Of a stretch of 8,891 bases of DNA, positions 1 through 5,564 are shown piece by piece (positions within the stretch are counted from its first letter, which is position 1; the number at the start of each line of letters is the position of its first letter). The notes under the pieces are model-generated. The model saw only the letters and a list, made by a program, of their open reading frames with translations, made no database searches and was not told the DNA's origin. The translations under genes and the position numbers were made by a program. This stretch comes from JANNAV01 sp031384695 (GTDB lineage Bacteria; Pseudomonadota; Alphaproteobacteria; Rhodobacterales; Rhodobacteraceae), in NCBI GenBank assembly GCA_031384695.1, contig JANNAV010000301.1, forward strand, positions 1-8,891, written 5' to 3'.

Positions 1-218
1 GCCAGCGCGTGCAACTCGCCATGCGCGCCGTCCATGCGGCCCTTCAGGCTGGCATAGACCGCGCGCTGTTGCTGCACCCGGTTCATCCCCTTGAAACTTG
101 CGTCAATCACTTCGGCGGCCCAATGATTGCCGTCGCCTGCAAGGTCGGTGATGGTGATCCTTGCTGCCGGAAAACCGGCGCGGATCAGGTCTTCGATATC
201 GCGGGCTTCCATAGCCAT
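1..218 (-). CDS. bolA: BolA family protein (3' end outside window)
   Basis: BolA proteins bind monothiol glutaredoxins (Grx4/GrxD) and take part in Fe-S cluster handling and iron-linked regulation in the cytoplasm. The 72 visible residues cover nearly the whole small domain (family usually 75-105 aa). Visible features are an N-terminal helix (MEARDIEDLI), a beta stretch around residues 21-38 with G30-N31-H32, the F42-x-G44 turn followed by R52-A-V-Y55 (the family's F-x-G...R-x-x-VY signature), and the almost invariant His in L69-H70-A71-L72. The ATG at 218 is preferred over the in-frame ATG at 212 because GAGGT at 230-226 lies 7 nt upstream of 218 but 13 nt from 212. The gene is third in the purL-GNAT-bolA run, 64 nt behind the acetyltransferase. 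In Rhodobacteraceae the next gene is usually grxD, which would lie left of this window. The stop codon is not visible. Confidence 0.9.
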   Translation of the reverse strand, partial: MAMEARDIEDLIRAGFPAARITITDLAGDGNHWAAEVIDASFKGMNRVQQQRAVYASLKGRMDGAHGELHAL

Positions 219-253
219 TTGCCGCACCTCTTGTTCGCTTTGCTGAAATGTAG

Positions 254-280
254 GGCCGCAGCGACAGCGCTGCAAGGGCC
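254..280 (-). other. intergenic hairpin between GNAT gene and bolA
   Basis: GCAGCG (258-263) and CGCTGC (268-273) form a perfect 6-bp stem around a 4-nt loop. It is extended by GGCC (254-257) pairing with GGCC (277-280), with a 3-nt bulge at 274-276. It lies just after the acetyltransferase stop and 36 nt before the bolA start. There is no T-run after it on the minus strand, so it is not a standard terminator. It may stabilise mRNA ends or partly separate bolA expression from purL. The function is inference. Confidence 0.4.
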
Positions 281-282
281 GA

Positions 283-765
283 TCATGGCCGCCATTCGGC
301 GCGCAACATGCCGTACAGCAAGGTATCAACGTTGCGGCCAAGTGGCGGGCAATAGTCGTGCTGCCGCAGCCGGCCTTCCAGCATGAAGCCAGCCCGCGCG
401 TAAACCTTCTGCGCCCGAAGGTTGTTTTCCGATGTATCCAGCCACAACCGCGCGGCACCCAGTTCGTTAAAACCGAACGCGATCAGCAGGTTGATGAACG
501 CCGCGCCCGCGCCCTGACCCACCTGCGCCAAAGCCAGCCGCCGCAATTCCAGCGTGCCCGACGGATCGCCGATTTCACAAAAAAGCGCGAATCCCGCCGG
601 TGCAGTCTGATCGGTTTCGCAGATCAACAGCCGGCTGTCGGGCCGGGTGGCATAGGCGTGCAGCGCAATTTCGTCCTCATCGGTCAGGTAAAGCGCATAA
701 TCCGGGCCCTGCACCAAGGCCCGGATAAAGGCGTAATCCGCAGGCAGGGCCGCGCGCAGCTTCAT
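283..765 (-). CDS. GNAT family N-acetyltransferase
   Basis: Predicted acetyl-CoA-dependent N-acetyltransferase of 160 aa, a usual single-domain GNAT length; the acceptor substrate cannot be told from sequence. The fold can be followed: N-terminal strand and helix (KLRAALPADYAFIRALV), a central strand L72-E-L-R-R-L-A-L, the pyrophosphate-binding loop V82-G-Q-G-A-G87 (GxGxG form of motif A), helix 88-99, and motif B with strand W108-L-D and N115-x-x-A118-x-x-V121-Y122-x-x-x-G126-F127, where GNAT enzymes place the Tyr near the CoA sulfur. The start codon overlaps the purL stop in an ATGA tetranucleotide (765-762), so translation is probably coupled to purL. The gene interrupts the usual purL-bolA adjacency. 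It resembles RimJ/RimL/SpeG-type enzymes broadly, but I would not name it further. Confidence 0.88.
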   Translation of the reverse strand: MKLRAALPADYAFIRALVQGPDYALYLTDEDEIALHAYATRPDSRLLICETDQTAPAGFALFCEIGDPSGTLELRRLALAQVGQGAGAAFINLLIAFGFNELGAARLWLDTSENNLRAQKVYARAGFMLEGRLRQHDYCPPLGRNVDTLLYGMLRAEWRP

Positions 766-2918
766 CCCACCGCCTGCGCAAAGCTGTGGCGGTAAAGTTG
801 CGAGAGTTCCGCCATCGCCGCCTCGTCTGTGCCAAACCGCAGCACCGCGCCGCCAAACCGCCCCACCACGGCCACCGGCACGCCGCCCGCCAAACCCGCC
901 GCCTGCAAGGCTTTTGCCTGCGTGGCATCGCAGGCCACCAGATAGCGCGCCTGATCTTCGCCGAAAAGCTGCGCCGTGTCGCCCGCATCAAGCGCCACAC
1001 CGGTGCCCGCCGCATCCGCCATCTCGAACGCCGCCAGCGCCAGCCCGCCATCGGCCAGATCCGTCACCGCGCCGATCAGCCCCCGATGGGCCAGAATGAA
1101 CGCCCCCGCCGCCGCCTCAGCCACCAGATCAACATGCGGCGCATCCCCCGCCTCGATGCCGAACGCCTCGGCCAGCAGCGCCGATTGCCCCAGATGGCGG
1201 CCCTCGCGGCCAATCAGCACCGCCAGATGGCCCGGCCTTGCCACCCCCGATATCAGATCGGCAATAGCCACAATCCCCACCGCGCCAATCGTTGGCGTCG
1301 GCAGAATGCCCACCCCCTCGGTGTCATTGTAAAGCGAGTCGTTGCCCGACACGATCGGCATATGAAGCGCCAGACAAGCCGACCCGATCCCCTTCACCGC
1401 CCCCACCAACTGCCCCATGATCTCGGGCTTTTCCGGGTTGCCGAAGTTGAGGTTATCGGTGCTGGCCAGCGGCTTGGCCCCCACACAGATCAGATTGCGA
1501 TACGCTTCGGCCACCGCCTGCTTGCCGCCTTCATAGGGGTTCGCCTTCACATAGCGCGGCGTCACATCGGCGGTGAAGGCCAGCGCCTTGGTCGTGCCAT
1601 GCACCCGCACCACGCCAGCACCCATCCCCGGTTTGCGGATGGTATCACCGCCGACCTGACTGTCATATTGCTCCCACACCCAGGCTTTGTGGGCATAGTT
1701 TGGCGAAGAAATCAGGGCTTTGAGGCCAGCCACCGCGCCGATCTGCGGCACTTCGCCCAAAGGTTCCGCCGCAGGTGTCTCCACCCATGGCCGGTCATAT
1801 TCCGGCGCTGTGCCTGAAAGGGCGGCCAGTGGTAAATCGGCCTTCACTTCGCCCCGGTGCAGGATCAGGAACCGGTCTTCGGCAATGGTTTCGCCGACGA
1901 TGGCGAAATCCAGATCCCATTTCACAAAGATCGCCCGCGCCACCGCCTCCATCGACGGCTTCAGCACCATCAGCATCCGCTCCTGGCTTTCCGACAGCAT
2001 CATCTCATAGGCCGTCATCGCGGTTTCGCGCACCGGCACGCGGTCCAGATCAAGCCGGATGCCAAGTCCGCCCTTGTCGCCCATCTCCACCGCCGAACAG
2101 GTCAGGCCCGCCGCCCCCATATCCTGAATGGAAATGACCGCCCCCGAAGCCATCAGTTCAAGACACGCCTCCAGCAGCCGCTTTTCGGTGAAAGGGTCGC
2201 CCACCTGCACGGTGGGGCGCTTTTCCTCGATGTTTGCGTCGAACTCGGCTGATGCCATGGTGGCCCCCCCCACCCCGTCGCGCCCGGTTTTGGCCCCCAG
2301 ATAAACCACCGGCATCCCCACGCCCGAGGCCACGGAGTAGAATATCTTGTCGGTATCGGCGATGCCGGCGGCAAAGGCATTCACCAGACAGTTGCCGTTA
2401 TAGCTGCGGTGAAACCGCACTTCACCGCCCACCGTCGGCACGCCGAACGCGTTGCCATAGCCGCCCACGCCTTCGACCACGCCCTTCACCAGATACCGGG
2501 TCTTGGGGTGCGACGGCGCCCCGAAACTCAGGGAGTTCATCGCCGCGACGGGGCGCGCGCCCATGGTGAACACATCGCGCAAGATGCCGCCCACACCGGT
2601 GGCAGCCCCCTGATAAGGCTCGATATAGCTGGGGTGGTTGTGGCTCTCCATCTTGAAGATCACTGCCTGCCCGTCGCCGATATCGACCACACCCGCATTC
2701 TCGCCCGGCCCGCAGATCACTTGCGGCCCGGTGGTGGGCAGGGTGCGCAGCCATTTCTTTGACGATTTGTAGGAACAATGCTCGTTCCACATCGCACTGA
2801 AAATACCCAGTTCGGTGAAGGTGGGCACCCGGCCGATGATGCCAAGCAGGCGCTGATACTCGTCCGGCTTCATCCCGTGGCTTGCGATCAATTCCGGGGT
2901 GATTTCAGGTTCCGTCAT
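762..2918 (-). CDS. purL: phosphoribosylformylglycinamidine synthase subunit PurL
   Basis: Catalyses ATP-dependent conversion of formylglycinamide ribonucleotide (FGAR) to FGAM, the fourth step of IMP synthesis, in the cytoplasm. At 718 aa it is the short PurL form, which works in a complex with PurQ (glutaminase) and PurS; neither is in the window. Visible motifs are W44-N-E-H-C-S-Y-K-S-S-K54, the ATP/metal-binding K89-M-E-S-H-N-H-P96 followed by E100-P-Y-Q-G-A-A-T-G-V-G-G, G154-N-A-F-G-V-P-T-V-G-G near 154-165, Q265-D-M-G-A-A-G-L, and the second-half G525-N-D-S-L-Y-N-D. The two internally related AIRS-like halves are both complete. The ATG at 2918 has GAGG (2930-2927) 8 nt upstream. It heads the run purL-GNAT-bolA. 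The upstream region contains a 21-bp dyad that could be its operator. No frameshift or missing motif was seen. Confidence 0.97.
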   Translation of the reverse strand: MTEPEITPELIASHGMKPDEYQRLLGIIGRVPTFTELGIFSAMWNEHCSYKSSKKWLRTLPTTGPQVICGPGENAGVVDIGDGQAVIFKMESHNHPSYIEPYQGAATGVGGILRDVFTMGARPVAAMNSLSFGAPSHPKTRYLVKGVVEGVGGYGNAFGVPTVGGEVRFHRSYNGNCLVNAFAAGIADTDKIFYSVASGVGMPVVYLGAKTGRDGVGGATMASAEFDANIEEKRPTVQVGDPFTEKRLLEACLELMASGAVISIQDMGAAGLTCSAVEMGDKGGLGIRLDLDRVPVRETAMTAYEMMLSESQERMLMVLKPSMEAVARAIFVKWDLDFAIVGETIAEDRFLILHRGEVKADLPLAALSGTAPEYDRPWVETPAAEPLGEVPQIGAVAGLKALISSPNYAHKAWVWEQYDSQVGGDTIRKPGMGAGVVRVHGTTKALAFTADVTPRYVKANPYEGGKQAVAEAYRNLICVGAKPLASTDNLNFGNPEKPEIMGQLVGAVKGIGSACLALHMPIVSGNDSLYNDTEGVGILPTPTIGAVGIVAIADLISGVARPGHLAVLIGREGRHLGQSALLAEAFGIEAGDAPHVDLVAEAAAGAFILAHRGLIGAVTDLADGGLALAAFEMADAAGTGVALDAGDTAQLFGEDQARYLVACDATQAKALQAAGLAGGVPVAVVGRFGGAVLRFGTDEAAMAELSQLYRHSFAQAVG

Positions 2919-2980
2919 GATCGCATCCTCACAAGCTTTGCCTGCTGCGCGGATTAGGGGAATCCGGCGCGAAGGGAAAG

Positions 2981-3001
2981 GGCAAAGCCGTCAACTTTGC
3001 C
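2981..3001. promoter_or_regulatory. 21-bp dyad upstream of purL (putative operator)
   Basis: GGCAAAG (2981-2987), 7-nt spacer, CTTTGCC (2995-3001) is a perfect inverted repeat. On the minus strand the spacer holds TTGACG (2994-2989), which resembles a sigma70 -35 box. No convincing -10 follows at the normal distance, so the promoter itself is not called. A third copy of the half-site, GCTTTGCC, is at 2935-2942, close to the purL ribosome binding site. The position suggests a repressor site or an RNA hairpin controlling purL. No known purine operator of alphaproteobacteria is recognised here. Confidence 0.4.
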
Positions 3002-3026
3002 ACGATCCACCGGCGTTGGTGGGGAT

Positions 3027-3055
3027 TTGAAAAGTATTTTGCTGACAGCAATGAT
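3027..3055 (+). promoter_or_regulatory. candidate housekeeping promoter for the MAPEG-DGPF-ECF operon
   Basis: TTGAAA (3027-3032, 5 of 6 to TTGACA), 17-nt spacer, AATGAT (3050-3055, 4 of 6 to TATAAT), in the most AT-rich part of this intergenic region. Transcription would start near 3062 and give a leader of about 70 nt that runs through the second, ECF-type promoter. It could supply basal expression of the sigma factor. Alphaproteobacterial -10 boxes are weakly conserved, so confidence is moderate. Confidence 0.4.
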
Positions 3056-3069
3056 TTTTTTCGAACCGA

Positions 3070-3096
3070 TGTCGAAATCGGGAAGTCTTCAGCGTC
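3070..3096 (+). promoter_or_regulatory. candidate ECF42-type sigma promoter (autoregulation)
   Basis: TGTCGA (3070-3075), exactly 17 nt, CGTC (3093-3096). From memory of published work on ECF42 sigma factors in Streptomyces, their target promoters carry TGTCGA at -35 and CGA/TC at -10, in front of DGPF-protein genes. Both elements are present here with ECF-typical spacing, directly ahead of the operon that encodes an ECF42-type factor. The predicted start of transcription is near 3101-3104, about 30 nt before the first ATG at 3134. TGTCGA also occurs inside murI (8033 and 8117), but there without CGTC 17 nt later. Confidence 0.6.
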
Positions 3097-3133
3097 CTTG
3101 GATTATCGAAACACGGAAACAAAAGGAATGACG

Positions 3134-3526
3134 ATGATTTTTGCAGTAACCCCGCTTTACGCCCTGCCTCTTGCCGCGATCTTTCTGATCCTGTGGTTCC
3201 GCGTCACTTCGATGCGTTCCGGCCTTGGCCAGTCCATCGGTGACGGCGGCAATCCGCAACTGCTGCTGCGCATCCGCCACCACGGCAACTTTACCGAATG
3301 GACCTGCTTCGTGCTGATCCTGATGATCCTTGCCGAAGGCATGGGGGCGCCGGCGCTGTACCTGCACATCTCGGGCGCATTGCTGCTGATCGGCCGGATC
3401 GCCCACCCGTTCGGGCTCAGGATCGACAACGCCGCCCACCCGATGCGTTACGTCGGCAACGGCACCAACATACTGGCCACGCTGAACCTGATGGTCTGCC
3501 TCGGCGTCAACATCGCCGGGCTCTGA
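3134..3526 (+). CDS. MAPEG family inner-membrane protein
   Basis: Predicted four-helix membrane protein of 130 aa, normal for the MAPEG superfamily (eicosanoid and glutathione metabolism-like; bacterial members mostly of unknown role). Helices lie at about residues 5-22, 54-70, 75-92 and 110-128. The family signature is in R46-x-R48-H-x-G51-N52-F-x-E55, where MAPEG enzymes place glutathione-contacting residues, followed by A67-E68-G and G87-R-I-A-H-P-F-G-L. The start at 3134 is chosen because AAAAGGA (3121-3127) lies 6 nt upstream. An in-frame TTG at 3098 would lie before the predicted ECF transcription start, and the ATG at 3128 directly abuts the Shine-Dalgarno. It is the first gene of an operon with a DGPF protein and an ECF sigma factor. 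A role in detoxification or membrane stress would fit but is inference. Confidence 0.88.
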   Translation: MIFAVTPLYALPLAAIFLILWFRVTSMRSGLGQSIGDGGNPQLLLRIRHHGNFTEWTCFVLILMILAEGMGAPALYLHISGALLLIGRIAHPFGLRIDNAAHPMRYVGNGTNILATLNLMVCLGVNIAGL

Positions 3527-3578
3527 ATACTGACGACCTGACTTCTCAACCTCAACAGAAAATCCAAGGACACACATC

Positions 3579-3941
3579 ATGCAATACATGCTTCTGATTT
3601 ACAGCGACCCCGCCCGCGAACCCAGCTATGGCACGCCGGAGTTTCAGGCGATGATGGGCGGCTATTTCGCGCTGAACGAAAGGATGAAGGCCGATGGCGT
3701 GTTGGTTTCGGGTGAAGGCCTGAAAGGCACCGAAACCGCCACCTCGCTGCGGATCAAGGGCGGCAAGGTGGAAACCATGGACGGCCCCTTTGCCGAAACC
3801 CGCGAGCATCTGGGTGGCTTTTACGTGGTCAACGTGCCCGATCTGGACGGCGCCCTGAAATATGCAGCTCTGGTGCCCTCGGCAAATCACGGCACAATCG
3901 AGGTGCGCCCGCTGATGGATTACAACCCCGCCGGCGCATGA
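3579..3941 (+). CDS. YCII-related (DGPF domain) protein
   Basis: Small cytoplasmic protein of 120 aa with the YCII/dimeric alpha-beta barrel-like fold. It opens with the typical M-x-Y-M-L-L-I-Y strand (1-8), has the G45-E-G-L turn, the naming signature M67-D-G-P-F71 followed by A-E-T-R-E-x-L-G-G-F-Y-V-V (72-84), and ends with H104-G-T-I-E-V-R-P111. The biochemical function of DGPF proteins is not established. They are the standard genomic partners, and reported targets, of ECF42 sigma factors. AAGGA (3566-3570) is 8 nt before the ATG. The stop overlaps the sigma factor start in ATGA (3938-3941), so the two are probably translationally coupled. The gap to the MAPEG gene is 52 nt, without a second TGTCGA site. 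Confidence 0.92.
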   Translation: MQYMLLIYSDPAREPSYGTPEFQAMMGGYFALNERMKADGVLVSGEGLKGTETATSLRIKGGKVETMDGPFAETREHLGGFYVVNVPDLDGALKYAALVPSANHGTIEVRPLMDYNPAGA

Positions 3942-5185
3942 GCATGACCAAAGCCGCCTCGCAAGCCGTCGCGCTGACCCGGCTGTTAACCCGGGTCATG
4001 CGCGACGACCGGGGGCGGCTGCTTTCGGCCCTTGTTGTGCGGTTGCGTGATTTCCAGCTTGCCGAAGATGTGCTGCAAGAGGCGGCGGTTTCCGCGCTGA
4101 CGCATTGGGGCCGCTCGGGTCTGCCGCACTCGCCGCAAGGCTGGCTGTTGAAAGTGGCGCTTCGCAAGGCCATCGACCGCTTGCGCAGCACCGCCCGCGC
4201 CAACCGCAATACTGCCGAACTTGCCCTTCTGGCCGAAGACGAAGCCGCCGAGACCGAACCCGAGATGATCCCCGATGAACGCCTGCGCCTGATCTTCACC
4301 TGCTGCCATCCGGCGCTTGAGCCGAAATCCCGCGTCGCCCTCACCTTGCGCAGCGTCGCGGGCCTTTCCACCACCGAGATTGCCGCCGCCTTCCTTGATG
4401 CCGAACCCACCATGGGCCAGCGGCTGGTCCGCGCCAAGGCCAAGATACTGGCCGCCGGCGTGCCCTTCGCAGTACCCGGCCCCGAAGACTGGCCCGACCG
4501 GCTGAACTCGGTCCTGACGGTGGTGTATCTGATCTTCACCACCGGCTATGCGATGGGGCCGGTGAGAGGGCAGGGGCTGTGCCGCGAGGCGGTTTATCTT
4601 GTGCGCCTGCTGAACCAGCTTGCCCCCGGTGATCCCGAAATCGAGGGCTGTCTGGCACTGATCCTGCTGACCCACAGCCGCGCCCGCGCCCGCAACAGCC
4701 GCCTTGGGGAAACCATTCCGCTCACCGAACAGGATCGCGGATTGTGGGACCATGCCCTGATCGCCGAAGGCCAGCCATTGGTCGAGGCGGCCCTGCGCCG
4801 TGGTGCCCCCGGCCCGTTTCAGATCAAGGCTGCCATCGCCGCCTGTTTCGTGCAAACCGACGGGCCTGACTGGCCCCAGATCACAGCACTTTACGGCGTT
4901 CTGCTGCGCTATGAGCCGACGCCGGTGATCAGGCTGGGCCGGGCGGTTGCGCTGGCCGAGGCCGAGGGAACAGCGGCAGGTCTGGCAGCCCTTGCCACGA
5001 TGGCCCTGGACCTGCACGCCTACCAGCCCTTTCACGCAGCCCACGCCGACATGCTGTCGCGCAGCGGTGCGTGGCACGAATCGCGCGCCGCCTATGACCG
5101 CGCCATAGCCCTTGCCACCAACCCCGGCGATGCCGTTTTCCTGACCAACCGGCGCGACAAGCTGCCCATCCCGGCGGCAGAATAA
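3938..5185 (+). CDS. ECF42-type RNA polymerase sigma factor with C-terminal TPR-like extension
   Basis: Alternative sigma factor of 415 aa, about twice a minimal ECF and the length typical of the ECF42 group (called SigJ/YlaC-like or just 'RNA polymerase sigma factor' in databases). Region 2 covers about residues 14-85, with L42-A-E-D-V-L-Q-E-A and the promoter-melting helix G68-W-L-L-K-V-A-L-R-K-A-I-D-R-L. Region 4 covers about 115-172, with the group hallmark F120-T-C-C-H-P-A-L and the helix-turn-helix G142-L-S-T-T-E-I-A...P157-T-M-G-Q-R-L-V-R-A-K. The extension (185-415) includes D311-W, L318-Y, P329-V-I-R-L-G-R-A-V-A and the TPR-like Y386-D-R-A-I-A-L-A...F401-L. At 200-204, where many members have F-N-E-G-Y, this protein has F-T-T-G-Y. 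No anti-sigma factor is adjacent; the extension is thought to control activity in this group. It is likely self-regulated through the site at 3070. Confidence 0.93.
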   Translation: MSMTKAASQAVALTRLLTRVMRDDRGRLLSALVVRLRDFQLAEDVLQEAAVSALTHWGRSGLPHSPQGWLLKVALRKAIDRLRSTARANRNTAELALLAEDEAAETEPEMIPDERLRLIFTCCHPALEPKSRVALTLRSVAGLSTTEIAAAFLDAEPTMGQRLVRAKAKILAAGVPFAVPGPEDWPDRLNSVLTVVYLIFTTGYAMGPVRGQGLCREAVYLVRLLNQLAPGDPEIEGCLALILLTHSRARARNSRLGETIPLTEQDRGLWDHALIAEGQPLVEAALRRGAPGPFQIKAAIAACFVQTDGPDWPQITALYGVLLRYEPTPVIRLGRAVALAEAEGTAAGLAALATMALDLHAYQPFHAAHADMLSRSGAWHESRAAYDRAIALATNPGDAVFLTNRRDKLPIPAAE

Positions 5186-5204
5186 AATAATCGGGCGCTT
5201 TGTG

Positions 5205-5232
5205 AAAAAAAAGGCCGAGCTTCCGCTCGGCC
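5205..5232 (-). terminator. intrinsic terminator, minus strand
   Basis: Perfect 8-bp stem GGCCGAGC (5213-5220) / GCTCGGCC (5225-5232) with a 4-nt loop. On the minus strand it is followed at once by eight T residues (5212-5205). The plus strand has no T-run, so it does not clearly end the sigma factor operon, whose stop is at 5185. It marks the end of a minus-strand transcript, either a long lysR 3' UTR (stop 330 nt upstream) or a separate small RNA. Confidence 0.85.
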
Positions 5233-5380
5233 AGGTCCAACAGGGAGGTATGAAGCAACAAGAGAAACTCAATTGCCGCCTCAGAATTGTGTGTATGCTT
5301 ATGAGTGCGGTAGCGCAATCATATTGATGCTGCATGCGCAGCATTGCCGCCATGCACTGGCTGCATGGCTTGGTTGCCAA
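5205..5380 (-). ncRNA. candidate structured small RNA or processed lysR 3' UTR RNA
   Basis: Read on the minus strand this segment shows, in order: a small stem TTGG/CCAA (5380-5370); a perfect 8-bp hairpin GCCATGCA-5 nt-TGCATGGC (5369-5349); a perfect 7-bp hairpin ATGCTGC-4 nt-GCAGCAT (5344-5327); a largely unpaired stretch containing TACCTCCCT (5250-5242), complementary to Shine-Dalgarno sequences; and the terminator at 5232-5205. Hairpins, an anti-SD patch and an intrinsic terminator are the usual build of a trans-acting sRNA. Rhodobacter has sRNAs with CCUCC-type anti-SD motifs and sRNAs cut from 3' UTRs. I found no convincing promoter, so the 5' end is unknown and the limits are approximate. 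Confidence 0.4.
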
Positions 5381-5470
5381 TTCAGCAATTGATAAATGAT
5401 CGAAGTTCGTTTCTTCGCGCTGACAGGCGCACTCAGGTGAGGCAAGTTGCAAACGCCGCGCCCGCCAGAG

Positions 5471-5562
5471 CGGTTCAGGTTCTGCCGGACGCAAGCACAT
5501 CAAGAACCGCGTTCGCGAGAAATCAGAGGTCGCTATTTCCCGTTCGCTTGCAACCTGAACCG
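5471..5562. repeat. long-range inverted repeat just after lysR
   Basis: CGGTTCAGGTT (5471-5481) and AACCTGAACCG (5552-5562) are perfect 11-bp inverted copies 70 bp apart. Inside, GCAAGC (5491-5496) pairs with GCTTGC (5546-5551), stacked directly on one side with a 9-nt bulge on the other. A short CGCG/CGCG stem lies at 5508-5517. The outer arm begins 2 nt beyond the lysR stop, so the lysR mRNA could fold this 92-nt element as its 3' UTR. There are no terminal target-site duplications or coding content to suggest a transposon. With the segment at 5205-5380, it accounts for most of the 379-bp stretch 5186-5564, which has no convincing protein gene. Confidence 0.55.
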
Positions 5563-5564
5563 TT

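Noticed and set aside
786..1817. A 343-codon plus-strand frame inside purL.
   Set aside because: Antisense shadow of purL with an Arg/His-rich, unstructured translation and no ribosome binding site.
3039..3061. TTGCTGACAGCAA palindrome followed by seven T residues, resembling a plus-strand terminator.
   Set aside because: The stem has at most 5 usable pairs with low GC content, no gene upstream on that strand needs it, and the same bases are better read as spacer and -10 of a promoter. An attenuator cannot be fully excluded.
3098..3133. Upstream extension of the MAPEG gene to TTG at 3098 or ATG at 3128.
   Set aside because: No ribosome binding site fits either start, the TTG precedes the predicted ECF transcription start, and the ATG at 3134 has AAAAGGA at the right distance and begins exactly at the first membrane helix.
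5250..5327. A 25-codon plus-strand reading frame (MKQQEKLNC...) directly after AGGGAGG.
   Set aside because: The Shine-Dalgarno-like run is only 1 nt from the ATG, codon use is unlike the neighbours, and the same bases are better explained as the antisense of the CCTCCC stretch before the minus-strand terminator.
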